From assembly GCA_031284845.1 (NCBI GenBank), contig JAITXH010000020.1, positions 1-29,793 of the forward strand: a stretch of DNA of 29,793 nucleotides, read 5' to 3'. Under the pieces are notes generated by a model. The model was not told where the DNA came from. It saw nothing but the letters and a program-made list of their open reading frames with translations, and did not search any database. A program made the translations under genes and the position numbers. Each line of letters starts with the position of its first letter. Position 1 is the stretch's first letter. This DNA comes from Puniceicoccales bacterium. GTDB taxonomy: Bacteria > Verrucomicrobiota > Verrucomicrobiia > Opitutales > UBA953. This document shows, piece after piece, positions 7,562 to 15,912 of the stretch.

Positions 7562-8887
7562 TTACGACAGAAAGCCCTGAGGTGCGGGCTGTGCCTTGAC
7601 GAGGGCGTTTGCTTCGGCGTCGTTTTTGAATTGTCCCGCCTTTGCGTCCCATTCGAGCGTGCGCCCGAGCCGTTGGGCGATGACACCCAAGAGCATTATT
7701 TCGGAGAACGGCCCGGAATAGCTGAAATCCGAGACGGCTTTCTCGCCTTTGCGAATCGAGTCCACCCAGTTCTGGTAGTGGCCGCGTTTGACGCGTTCGT
7801 ATTTTTGCGGGACGTTTTTCTCCTGAAATGCTTTAAATTTCTCTTCCGGGAAGGTGTTGATCGGGTTGCCGTTTTCGCCGGCGGCAAAAGAACATTCCGA
7901 GCCGGTGAAATAAGACCCGCTGGCGTCGTTGAGCCGGGCGCCATTGAAGGGCTGTTTGTTTTTGGGGACACCGTCCAACCAGGTCAATTCGATGGGGCCG
8001 CGCTTGGTTGTGCCGGGGAAGTGGAAGACGATACGGCTGCTGAGCGGGAAGGCGACTTCACTCTTCGAGGGGACTTCGACTTCGATTTTTGAGGGAAGCC
8101 CGAGTTCGAGGATGTAATTGGCCGGATTTAAAACGTGTGCGGCCATGTCGCCGAGTGCGCCGCAACCGAACGCGTAGTAGCCGCGCCATTTGAAGCTGTG
8201 CAATCCGTCGCGGTAGGCGATGGGCTTTGCAGCACCGAGCCAGAGGTCCCAAGCCAGATGTTTTGGAACGGGCTTTTCGGGGTTATAAGCGGCCATCCCT
8301 TGCGGCCACACAGGACGATTCGTCCATGCAGTGACCTTGCTGACTTCGCCGAACAGTCCCGCTTCATACCATTCCTTCAGGATGCGGATGTGCGGGGTGG
8401 AGTTTCCCTGATTGCCCATTTGGGAGACGATACCTTTTTCGGCGGCGAGCGCGGCGAGGCGGCGGGTTTGATCCACGGTGTGCGTGAGTGGCTTTTGGAC
8501 ATAGACATGCTTGCCCAGGCCAACTGCCGTGTAGGCGACGCTGAAGTGCATGTGGTCGGGGATGGAGACGGTGACGGCGTCTATCTCCTTGCCCAGCTTA
8601 TCAAACATTTCCCGGTAGTCGGTAAAGGCGCTGGCCTTCGGGAAACGCTTTTTTGCTCCGGCGAGGTTTCTGGAGTCCACGTCGCAGAGGCCGATGATGG
8701 TGGCCCCGGCTTTGGAGACGCCGTTGGTGTCGGTTCCGCCTTGTCCCCCGACGCCGACGCTGGCGACTTGAATGCGATTGCTGGGCGCGTTTTGGCCTTT
8801 CAGAAACCCGGAAGGCAAAAGGAGCAGCCCCGAAGCGAGGCTGGCGTTTTTGAGGAAGTCGCGGCGCGACGAAACGGAGGTACTCAT
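7562..8887 (-). CDS. Gfo/Idh/MocA-family oxidoreductase, Tat-exported
   Basis: A 441-residue NAD(P)-dependent sugar oxidoreductase-like protein. R8-R9 in SSRRDFLKNA begin a twin-arginine signal, so it is probably exported folded with its cofactor. The nucleotide-binding loop is VGVGGQGGTDT (about 44-54), and the usual EKP motif appears as QKP (131-133) in VYVQKPLTHT; the Lys and Pro are kept. Conserved blocks WDLWLG, FGCGALGDMAAH (with the likely active-site His) and GHYQNWVDSIRKG are those of the large group common in Verrucomicrobia and Planctomycetes. The frame is open to 8980, but the ATG at 8887 starts the Tat signal. It is divergent from the large cytochrome gene across 233 bp. Substrate cannot be told from sequence; a sugar or sugar derivative is inferred. 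Confidence 0.88.
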   Translation of the reverse strand: MSTSVSSRRDFLKNASLASGLLLLPSGFLKGQNAPSNRIQVASVGVGGQGGTDTNGVSKAGATIIGLCDVDSRNLAGAKKRFPKASAFTDYREMFDKLGKEIDAVTVSIPDHMHFSVAYTAVGLGKHVYVQKPLTHTVDQTRRLAALAAEKGIVSQMGNQGNSTPHIRILKEWYEAGLFGEVSKVTAWTNRPVWPQGMAAYNPEKPVPKHLAWDLWLGAAKPIAYRDGLHSFKWRGYYAFGCGALGDMAAHVLNPANYILELGLPSKIEVEVPSKSEVAFPLSSRIVFHFPGTTKRGPIELTWLDGVPKNKQPFNGARLNDASGSYFTGSECSFAAGENGNPINTFPEEKFKAFQEKNVPQKYERVKRGHYQNWVDSIRKGEKAVSDFSYSGPFSEIMLLGVIAQRLGRTLEWDAKAGQFKNDAEANALVKAQPAPQGFLS

Positions 8888-8930
8888 AAAAATAAAAACT
8901 AAGAAGAAATCCCTGTGACAGGGGTGCCGG

Positions 8931-9013
8931 GGAATGGTTCCATCGGCGGATGGAAGAGAAAATAAAGAGGGGATTTGCATTATAATCTATTCTCAATCAA
9001 TGGAATCATTCCA
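8931..9013. promoter_or_regulatory. Divergent promoter region with two GGAAT...TTCC dyads
   Basis: TGGAATCATTCCA at 9001-9013 is a perfect dyad (6-bp arms, one central base). A similar GGAATGGTTCC lies at 8931-8941. TATAAT at 8981-8986 is a perfect -10 hexamer for the plus strand, with only a poor -35; initiation would be near 8993, just ahead of the perfect dyad, where a repressor would block it. The dyad pair could control both divergent genes. This is inferred from symmetry and placement. Confidence 0.4.
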
Positions 9014-9120
9014 AAAGACGTTCCCGCTGGCGAAAGTCCGCTTGCCCGCTCCTCCCGGGAACCTCCAGCCGTCTCCCTTGTCCACTATTAGCTTCTAATT
9101 AACAACCAACAGACGCCCAT

Positions 9121-12100
9121 ATGAAATTTATCCCTGTCCCGGCTTTACTCCTCAGTCTATTGCTCGCGGCAGTTCCTTCGTTGATGGTTTCCAGCGCGGC
9201 CTTGGCTGCACCGGCATTCGCGCCCGATGTCATATTTTCTATCGGGCAACCCGACGGTTATTGTGCCGAGTTTGCCCTGGCCAAAGACGGCTATGCCGCA
9301 TTTCCGAAAAAATTTCCCAAAGGCGTCACCTACGAAGTCGGCAAGAGCAAGCCGGAGCGCGACTGGCCATTTCTACATCCGTCGAAACAAGACGTTTCCT
9401 GGGCAAAGGGCGGAGAGACGCACCCGTTTACGATACGTTTCCAATCCGGGAAAGCCATTGAGGAACCGACGACGTTTGTCATCGGCTACATGGGCACGCA
9501 GGGCGACTTGTCTAATATCCATGTCGTGGTAAACGGCACTCGGTTGCCGACTCAAGTTCCTCAAAATGTCGGATTCGGCGACATCGTCCACAACCCCACT
9601 CGCAAGGGGCGCCCGGCGGCAAATCTGTTCACGATTCCCGCAGGGACGCTCAAGCAGGGTGCAAACACGATTACCATCACCCTCGAAGGAAAGAGCTGGA
9701 TACTCTACGATTACGTCGCATTGCGCAAAGAGGCAAAGCCGCTTGCCGCCCCCGAGCGCCCCGAAGCCAAACTGCTCGCGGCCTTTCGCAATGGGCCGGA
9801 TGCCCCGATGCGCGATGTGCAAAAAATCGTCTTTGCTGTCCGCGCTTCCGGCACCGATGAGCACTGGTATGCCAATTTCGGCTACTACGCCTTTGACGAA
9901 AAGCTCAAGCCCGCGCCCAACCCCGGCGGTAAGCTCTGCCTCTACGACCTCGACACCCGGCAAATCCAAACTCTGCTCGACGACCCGCAGGGAGCCGTCC
10001 GCGATCCGCAGGTGCATTACAGCGGGAAGAAAATTCTTTTTTCCTACCGTCCCGGCGGCACCGAATATTACCACCTCTACGAAATTGGCCTCGACCCGAA
10101 GGAAACCCCGCTGAGGCAACTTACCGATGGCGAATTCGACGATATCGAGCCGACCTACAGTGCCTCTGGAAAGATCATTTTCGTGTCCAGACGCGCCAAG
10201 CGCTGGGTGAATTGCTGGGCCACGCCGGTTGCGATTCTCTACGGTTGCGACCTCGACGGGAAAAACATCCACGCCCTCTCCGGCAACATTGAGCACGACA
10301 ACACCCCGTGGCCTCTTCCCGACGGGCGCATCCTCTATACCCGCTGGGAATACGTGGACCGCAGCCAAGTCCACTACCACCACCTCTGGGCGATGAATCC
10401 CGATGGCACCCGCCAAATGGTCTATTACGGTAACATGCACCCCGGGCGGCTCTATATTGACTCCAAGCCAATACCCGGCAGCGAGAAAATCGTCTCCATC
10501 TTTTCGCCGGGGCACGGCAGGACGGAACACGCTGGCAATGTCGGCATAATTGATCCCCGGCTCGGCCCCGATGAGAAAAGCGCGGCGAAGATTATCAGCC
10601 GCGGTAAAAGTAATTTCCGCGACCCGTGGGCGTTTTCGGAGCACGCATTCATGGTCGTTGACCAATCCCGGATGCTCCTGCTGGACGACAATGGCAGCGA
10701 ACAGACTTTGCTCGAACTGCCCCAAGAATGGCGGGAGAAAAAGCTCCTCCTCCATGAACCGCGCCCCGTCCTCGCCCAGAAGCCGGAGCGTGCCACCGCC
10801 GACCAGACCGTCGCCACCATGTCTACGGGGCGCCTGATGTTGACCGACGTTTATCAGGGCCGGAACATGGCCGGCATCCAGCGCGGCGAAATCAAGAAAC
10901 TCTTAATTCTGGAAAGTCTCCCCAAGCCCATCAACTACACCGGTGGCATGGAGCCGTTGTCCTGGGGCGGCACGTTCACCCTTGAGCGCATCGTCGGCAC
11001 CGTGCCTGTGGATCCGGACGGCTCCGCAAACTTCGATCTGCCCGCCGAACGCAGCTTCTTCTTTGTCGCGCTCGACGAAAATGACCTCTCGGTAAAACGC
11101 ATGCAATCGTTCCTCTCCGTGATGCCCGGCGAGGTGAATTCATGTGTCGGTTGCCACGAAGAGCGCACCGCCTCGCCGCCCCGCTACACGAATTTCCCCA
11201 CCGCCTTCAAGCGCCCGCCAAGCCCCATCACCCCTGTGGCGGATTTCCGGGGCGTTGATGCCTTTGGCAAGAAACTGGCTGTGCCGACGGGTATCCCCGA
11301 CGTCATAGATTTTGCCCGCGATGTGCAACCCGTTCTCGATGCGCACTGCGTCAGTTGCCACTCGCCCGACAAGCGCGAAGGCCGCATTTCTCTGGTCGGG
11401 CACCGCACACCCTTCTATTCGGTGAGTTACGCCACAATTACCGCGTGGAATCTCGTCGCCGACGGGCGCAACCGCCCCCAAAGCAACTACGCCCCGCGCA
11501 CTCTTGGCAGTAGTGCCAGCCGGCTCGTGAAACTCAGTGACGGCTCGCATTACGGCACAAAATTAACAGAGCGCGAAAAAGCGCTTATCCGCCTTTGGTG
11601 CGAAAGCGGTGCCGCCTATCCCGGCACCTACGCTGCACTCAGCAGCGGCATGATTGGCGGCTATGTGCGGAATAACCAGAATAAGGAAGATCTGAAGTGG
11701 CCGGAAGTCCAGGCCATGAAACAGACGCTTCAGCAAAACTGCGCTTCCTGCCATAACGGGAAAAAAACGATACGCCTCCCGCTTACCCCGTCTGACGAAA
11801 CGAACACCACCTGGTGGGTCATTCCGACGGGAGATCCCCGGCACAAATTCTCGAGGCAAATCGTCTATGATTTAACCGCCCCGGACAAATCGCTCTTGTT
11901 GCTTGCGCCGCTGGCGAAATCTGCGGGCGGCTACGAGTCTTGCGGCGCGGCGGTGCTGCCCGGCAAAGATGATCCGCGTTACCAGACAATTTTGGCCGCC
12001 ATCGAACGGACAAAAGCGCGACTCGATGAAATTAAGCGTTTTGACATGCCGGGCTTTGTCCCGCCTCCACAATACATCCGCGAGTTGAAGAAGTATCAAA

Positions 12101-12195
12101 TTTTGCCGAAGAAACATGCCCCGGAAACGCCCGTGGATACTTATGCGCTTGAGCAGCAGTATTGGCGTTCGCTCTGGCGCAAAGAAGATAGATAG
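9121..12195 (+). CDS. HzsA-like tri-haem protein with N-terminal carbohydrate-binding domain
   Basis: A 1024-residue exported protein. Residues 1-29 are a signal peptide. Residues about 35-203 resemble the carbohydrate-binding-like domain of rhamnogalacturonan lyases (PL4 domain III): IGQPDGYCAEF early and LFTIPAGTLKQGANTITITL with YDYVAL at the end. Then comes a TolB/PD40-like beta-propeller (about 217-600), the segment typical of hydrazine synthase alpha (RLMLTDVYQGRNMAGI, WGGTFTLERIVGTVP), and three haem-c sites: CVGCH (C675), CVSCH (C743) and CASCH (C874). HzsA-like proteins are widespread in Planctomycetes and Verrucomicrobia outside anammox bacteria, and their work there is unknown; hydrazine synthesis is not implied because the beta and gamma subunits are absent. 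The next gene is a close paralogue without the binding domain. Electron transfer in the periplasm or at the surface, on or near a polysaccharide, is my inference. Confidence 0.85.
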   Translation: MKFIPVPALLLSLLLAAVPSLMVSSAALAAPAFAPDVIFSIGQPDGYCAEFALAKDGYAAFPKKFPKGVTYEVGKSKPERDWPFLHPSKQDVSWAKGGETHPFTIRFQSGKAIEEPTTFVIGYMGTQGDLSNIHVVVNGTRLPTQVPQNVGFGDIVHNPTRKGRPAANLFTIPAGTLKQGANTITITLEGKSWILYDYVALRKEAKPLAAPERPEAKLLAAFRNGPDAPMRDVQKIVFAVRASGTDEHWYANFGYYAFDEKLKPAPNPGGKLCLYDLDTRQIQTLLDDPQGAVRDPQVHYSGKKILFSYRPGGTEYYHLYEIGLDPKETPLRQLTDGEFDDIEPTYSASGKIIFVSRRAKRWVNCWATPVAILYGCDLDGKNIHALSGNIEHDNTPWPLPDGRILYTRWEYVDRSQVHYHHLWAMNPDGTRQMVYYGNMHPGRLYIDSKPIPGSEKIVSIFSPGHGRTEHAGNVGIIDPRLGPDEKSAAKIISRGKSNFRDPWAFSEHAFMVVDQSRMLLLDDNGSEQTLLELPQEWREKKLLLHEPRPVLAQKPERATADQTVATMSTGRLMLTDVYQGRNMAGIQRGEIKKLLILESLPKPINYTGGMEPLSWGGTFTLERIVGTVPVDPDGSANFDLPAERSFFFVALDENDLSVKRMQSFLSVMPGEVNSCVGCHEERTASPPRYTNFPTAFKRPPSPITPVADFRGVDAFGKKLAVPTGIPDVIDFARDVQPVLDAHCVSCHSPDKREGRISLVGHRTPFYSVSYATITAWNLVADGRNRPQSNYAPRTLGSSASRLVKLSDGSHYGTKLTEREKALIRLWCESGAAYPGTYAALSSGMIGGYVRNNQNKEDLKWPEVQAMKQTLQQNCASCHNGKKTIRLPLTPSDETNTTWWVIPTGDPRHKFSRQIVYDLTAPDKSLLLLAPLAKSAGGYESCGAAVLPGKDDPRYQTILAAIERTKARLDEIKRFDMPGFVPPPQYIRELKKYQILPKKHAPETPVDTYALEQQYWRSLWRKEDR

Positions 12196-12279
12196 AAGGG
12201 AGAAGAAGGGGGCAGGGGAACTTGTTATCACTCACGTTGCCTTGCCGCCCGTCCCCGGATTTTTTCCCGTTTCCCCACT

Positions 12280-14826
12280 ATGCGCAAACTCCACATTCCG
12301 CTCCTCTCCGCACTCCTCTGCCTGCTGTATGCCACGTTGGGCGCGGCACCTGTTCAGGACGCCGCCAAGTCGCCCGCCGCCCCCGCTGCTCCTATTCGCA
12401 ATTTGCTCGCCGAGTTTCGCAACGGCCCCGCCGCCCCCATGCGCAATGTCAAAAAGATTGTCTTCGCCGTTCGCGGCGGCGGCACCGATGTGCACTGGTA
12501 TGCCAATTTCGGCTACTATGCCGATGACGACCAACGCAGGCCCTTTCTTCTGAACGGTGGAAAACTTTGCGCCTACGACCTCGATACAAAAAAAATCGAA
12601 CTCCTCCTCGACGACCCCGCCGGTTCCGTCCGCGATCCGCAAGTGCACTATAACGGCGAAAAAATTCTCTTCTCTTACTGTCCGGGCGGGAGCACGTTTT
12701 TCCATCTTTACGAAATCGGTCTTGACCCCCAAAAAATCCCCCTGAAACAGCTCACCTTCGGCGAATTTGACGACATCGAACCAAGCTACTCCGCTACCGG
12801 AAAAATCATTTTTGTCTCCACCCGCGCCAAGCGCTGGGTGAACTGCTGGTTGACGCCCGTCGCCATTCTTTACGGCTGCGACCTCGACGGAAAAAATATC
12901 CACGCCCTTTCCGGCAACATCGAGCACGACAACACCCCGTGGCCTCTCCCCGACGGACGCATCCTCTACACACGTTGGGAATACGTGGACCGCAGCCAAG
13001 TCCACTATCACCATCTCTGGACAATGAACCCCGACGGCACCCACCAAATGGTCTTTTATGGAAACATGCGCCCCAACAACGTCTATATTGACGCCAAGCC
13101 GATTCCTGGAAGTGACAAAATCGTTGCCTCCTTCTCATGGGGGCACGGCAGCACCGAACACGCCGGAGCCATCGGTATAATAGACCCGAGCCATGGCCCG
13201 GACGAAAAGAGCGCGATGAAGACAATTTCGCCAAAGGGCAAAAACAATTACCGCGACCCGTGGGCGTTTTCGGAGAGTTCATTTCTCGCTGCCACCGGCA
13301 CCCGGTTGATTCTGATGAACGGAGAAGGAAAAGAGCAGACGCTGCTCGATTTGCCCAAAGAATGGAAAGAGAAAAAGCTCCTCGCCCACGAACCCCGCCC
13401 AGTCATCGTGCGCCCTCCTGAGCGCACTATCAGCGACATGACCGACCGCACCGCCAAGACGGGAAAATTGCTTTTAAGCGATGTTTACCAAGGCCGCAAC
13501 ATGGCCGGTGTCGAACGCGGTGAAATCAAAAAACTTCTCATACTCGAAACACTCCCCATGCCCGTCCACTACGATGGCGGGATGTATCCTGTGTCTTGGG
13601 GCGGCACCTTTACTCTGGAGCGCATTTTTGGCACCGTGCCCGTAGAGGCCGACGGCTCCGCAAACTTTGAACTTCCCGCAGGCCGCAGCTTCTTCTTCGT
13701 GGCCCTCGACGAAAAAGACCTCTCCGTAAAACGGATGCAATCGTTCGTTTCTGTGATGCCCGGAGAAGTGAACGCCTGCATCGGCTGCCACGAGGAACGC
13801 ACCGCTGCGCCGCCGCGTTACGCAAAATTCCCAAGCGCATTCAAGCGCGCCCCAAGCCCCATTACGCCCATTGCCGATTTTCGCGGTATTGACGGTCTTG
13901 GGAACAAGCTTGCGGCTCCGACAGGGATTCCCGATGTGATTGATTTTCCCCGCGACGTGCAGCCCATTTTCGATGCGCATTGCATCCGTTGCCATTCGCC
14001 GGACAAGCGCGACGGGCGCATTTCTTTAGTCGGGCATCGCACCCCTTTTTATACCGTGAGTTACGCCTCGCTCTTTGCCCGGAATCTCGTCGCCGACGGG
14101 CGCAACTTTCCCCTGAGCAACTATGCGCCGCGCACCATAGGCAGCAGCGCCAGCCGCCTTTTGAAGTTTACCGACGGCACCCACTACGACGCAAAATTGA
14201 CGGGGCGGGAACAGAAAATCCTCCGCCTCTGGATAGAGACCGGTGCCGCCTATCCCGGCACTTATGCCGCTGTTGGCAGCGGGATGCTCGCCGGCTATGC
14301 GCACAACATCCAGGACCAACAAGACCAACATTGGCCGGAGATGAAAGCGTTAAAAGAGACCATTCTCCAAAATTGTGCCACTTGCCACAGCACTCAAAAC
14401 AAGATGCGCCTCCCGCATACTTTATCTGACGACGGGGATATGATATGGCATAAAATTTACCGCGATGACCCTCTCCGGAAATTTTCGCGGCAGGTGGTTT
14501 TTGATTTAACGGTCCCGGAAAAATCCACCATCCTGCTGGCTCCGTTGGCGAAGTCGGCAGGCGGTTACGAGTCCTGCGGCCCGGCGGTTTTTCAGGATAA
14601 AAATGACCCGCGTTTCAAAGCAATTTTAACGGCCATTGAGCGGGCTAAACAACACCTCGATACTATTAAGCGTTTTGACATGCCGGGATTCATCCCCCGT
14701 TCGCAATACGTTCGCGAGATGAAGAAGTATGGCATTTTGCCGAAGGAACATGCCCCGGATGCTTCCGTGGATACCTATGCACTTGAGCAGCAATATTGGC
14801 GTTCGCTCTGGTATCGCCCGGAATAG
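12280..14826 (+). CDS. HzsA-like tri-haem protein, tandem paralogue
   Basis: An 848-residue exported protein (signal peptide about 1-22) that matches the preceding protein almost end to end from residue 41 on, but lacks its carbohydrate-binding domain. Over a stretch of about 120 residues in the propeller I count only some 15 differences. The haem sites CIGCH (C500), CIRCH (C568) and CATCH (C699) have exactly the same spacing (68 and 131 residues) as in the first protein. Short runs of DNA are identical too, for example 32 bases starting at 10345 and 12976, so the pair arose by tandem duplication or is kept alike by gene conversion. The 84-bp gap has no terminator, so the two are probably one transcript. 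Role as for the paralogue: a secreted redox protein of unknown substrate. Confidence 0.85.
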   Translation: MRKLHIPLLSALLCLLYATLGAAPVQDAAKSPAAPAAPIRNLLAEFRNGPAAPMRNVKKIVFAVRGGGTDVHWYANFGYYADDDQRRPFLLNGGKLCAYDLDTKKIELLLDDPAGSVRDPQVHYNGEKILFSYCPGGSTFFHLYEIGLDPQKIPLKQLTFGEFDDIEPSYSATGKIIFVSTRAKRWVNCWLTPVAILYGCDLDGKNIHALSGNIEHDNTPWPLPDGRILYTRWEYVDRSQVHYHHLWTMNPDGTHQMVFYGNMRPNNVYIDAKPIPGSDKIVASFSWGHGSTEHAGAIGIIDPSHGPDEKSAMKTISPKGKNNYRDPWAFSESSFLAATGTRLILMNGEGKEQTLLDLPKEWKEKKLLAHEPRPVIVRPPERTISDMTDRTAKTGKLLLSDVYQGRNMAGVERGEIKKLLILETLPMPVHYDGGMYPVSWGGTFTLERIFGTVPVEADGSANFELPAGRSFFFVALDEKDLSVKRMQSFVSVMPGEVNACIGCHEERTAAPPRYAKFPSAFKRAPSPITPIADFRGIDGLGNKLAAPTGIPDVIDFPRDVQPIFDAHCIRCHSPDKRDGRISLVGHRTPFYTVSYASLFARNLVADGRNFPLSNYAPRTIGSSASRLLKFTDGTHYDAKLTGREQKILRLWIETGAAYPGTYAAVGSGMLAGYAHNIQDQQDQHWPEMKALKETILQNCATCHSTQNKMRLPHTLSDDGDMIWHKIYRDDPLRKFSRQVVFDLTVPEKSTILLAPLAKSAGGYESCGPAVFQDKNDPRFKAILTAIERAKQHLDTIKRFDMPGFIPRSQYVREMKKYGILPKEHAPDASVDTYALEQQYWRSLWYRPE

Positions 14827-14928
14827 CGCAAGGAGAGGTTTTTGCTTTCGCCCCCGCTCCCTCCTCATCGCTGATGCCTCTTGCAATCAGCGGCGGGTTT
14901 CATAGACGCGCCACACAGCACTTTTCTC

Positions 14929-15774
14929 ATGCACGCAGAACAGACACCCATCCACTTCCCGCCCTCGCCGCGCGAATTTTTGCAACTCTCCCCGGCAGAA
15001 GTGCGCGAACAATTCCTCGTCGAAAAACTTTTTGAGAGCGGCGCTCTCAAAATCCAATTCACGGCTTGTGACCGGCTCGTTGTCGGCGGCGCTGTCCCGA
15101 CCACCGTCCCCCTTATTCTCAAAAACAGCAAGGAGACCGGCTCGGACTTTTTTCTCGCCCGCCGCGAACTCGGCGCGCTCAACATCGGCGCCCCCGGTTG
15201 GATTGAGGCCGACGGCATCCGCTATGCACTTGGCGTGCGCGAATGCCTCTACATCGGGCAGGGCGTGCGCGATGTGGCGTTTGGCAGCGACGACCCGGCC
15301 CACCCGGCCCGTTTCGCGCTCTTCAGCGCACCCGCACACAAATCCTATCCGACGAAGCTGGTGCGCGAGGCCGATATCAAGCCTGTGCATCTGGGCGCAC
15401 AAGCCACCGCCAATGACCGCGTCATCCGCAAATGTATTTTTGCCGACGGTGTGCAAAGCTGCCAGCTCGTCTTGGGCTACACCTCGCTTGCCGAGGGCAG
15501 CGTTTGGAATTCCTACCCGACGCACACGCACACGCGCCGCTCGGAGATATACTTGTATTTCGACCTCCCGGAGAACGGCCTCGTCGCTCATTTTGCCGGG
15601 CGGCCCGATGCCACACGCCACATCTTTGTGCGCAACGAAGAAGCCGTTTTGTCGCCGCCCTGGTCGGTGCATTTCGGGTGCGGCACGGCCAACTACCGTT
15701 TTATCTGGGCTATGGCCGGCGAAAACCTCACCTACGACGATATGGACCCTGCGCCACCCGCCGTTTTGCGTTGA
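14929..15774 (+). CDS. kduI: 5-keto-4-deoxyuronate isomerase
   Basis: A 281-residue KduI, which turns 5-keto-4-deoxyuronate from pectin or other uronate-containing glycans into 2,5-diketo-3-deoxygluconate, in the cytoplasm. Family blocks run through the whole protein: DRLVVGGAVP, FFLARRELGALNIG, LYIGQG, SAPAHKSYPT, DGVQSCQLVLG. The zinc ligands known from the E. coli enzyme (His196, His198, Glu203, His245) have counterparts H199, H201, E206 and H248. Start: ATG at 14929; the open frame begins earlier at 14881, but the family begins shortly before the REFLQLSPAEVREQFL segment. It follows the second cytochrome gene by 102 bases on the same strand. Its usual partner kduD is not in the window. 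Confidence 0.95.
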   Translation: MHAEQTPIHFPPSPREFLQLSPAEVREQFLVEKLFESGALKIQFTACDRLVVGGAVPTTVPLILKNSKETGSDFFLARRELGALNIGAPGWIEADGIRYALGVRECLYIGQGVRDVAFGSDDPAHPARFALFSAPAHKSYPTKLVREADIKPVHLGAQATANDRVIRKCIFADGVQSCQLVLGYTSLAEGSVWNSYPTHTHTRRSEIYLYFDLPENGLVAHFAGRPDATRHIFVRNEEAVLSPPWSVHFGCGTANYRFIWAMAGENLTYDDMDPAPPAVLR

Positions 15775-15912
15775 GCCGGGCATCAGGGAGGCGCGTGTTT
15801 TCTGCATTAACCGGATGGCGAAGCTCCTTTGCCTCTTTTATTGACCTTCGCCGCCCTTTCGCCAGACTCACACCCTCACTCTTTTTTTTGTACAACATAT
15901 CACGGATGCCCC

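Noticed and set aside
9373..10755. 460-codon open frame on the minus strand, across the first cytochrome gene
   Set aside because: A similar open frame occurs antisense in the paralogue (12232-13047), so it follows from the codon pattern of the sense genes; no protein family is recognisable.
9121..14826. Hydrazine synthase (anammox)
   Set aside because: The alpha-like proteins occur alone, without beta and gamma subunits or other anammox genes, and the family is broad in non-anammox bacteria.
14887..15807. 306-codon open frame opposite kduI
   Set aside because: KduI motifs and zinc ligands fix the sense strand.
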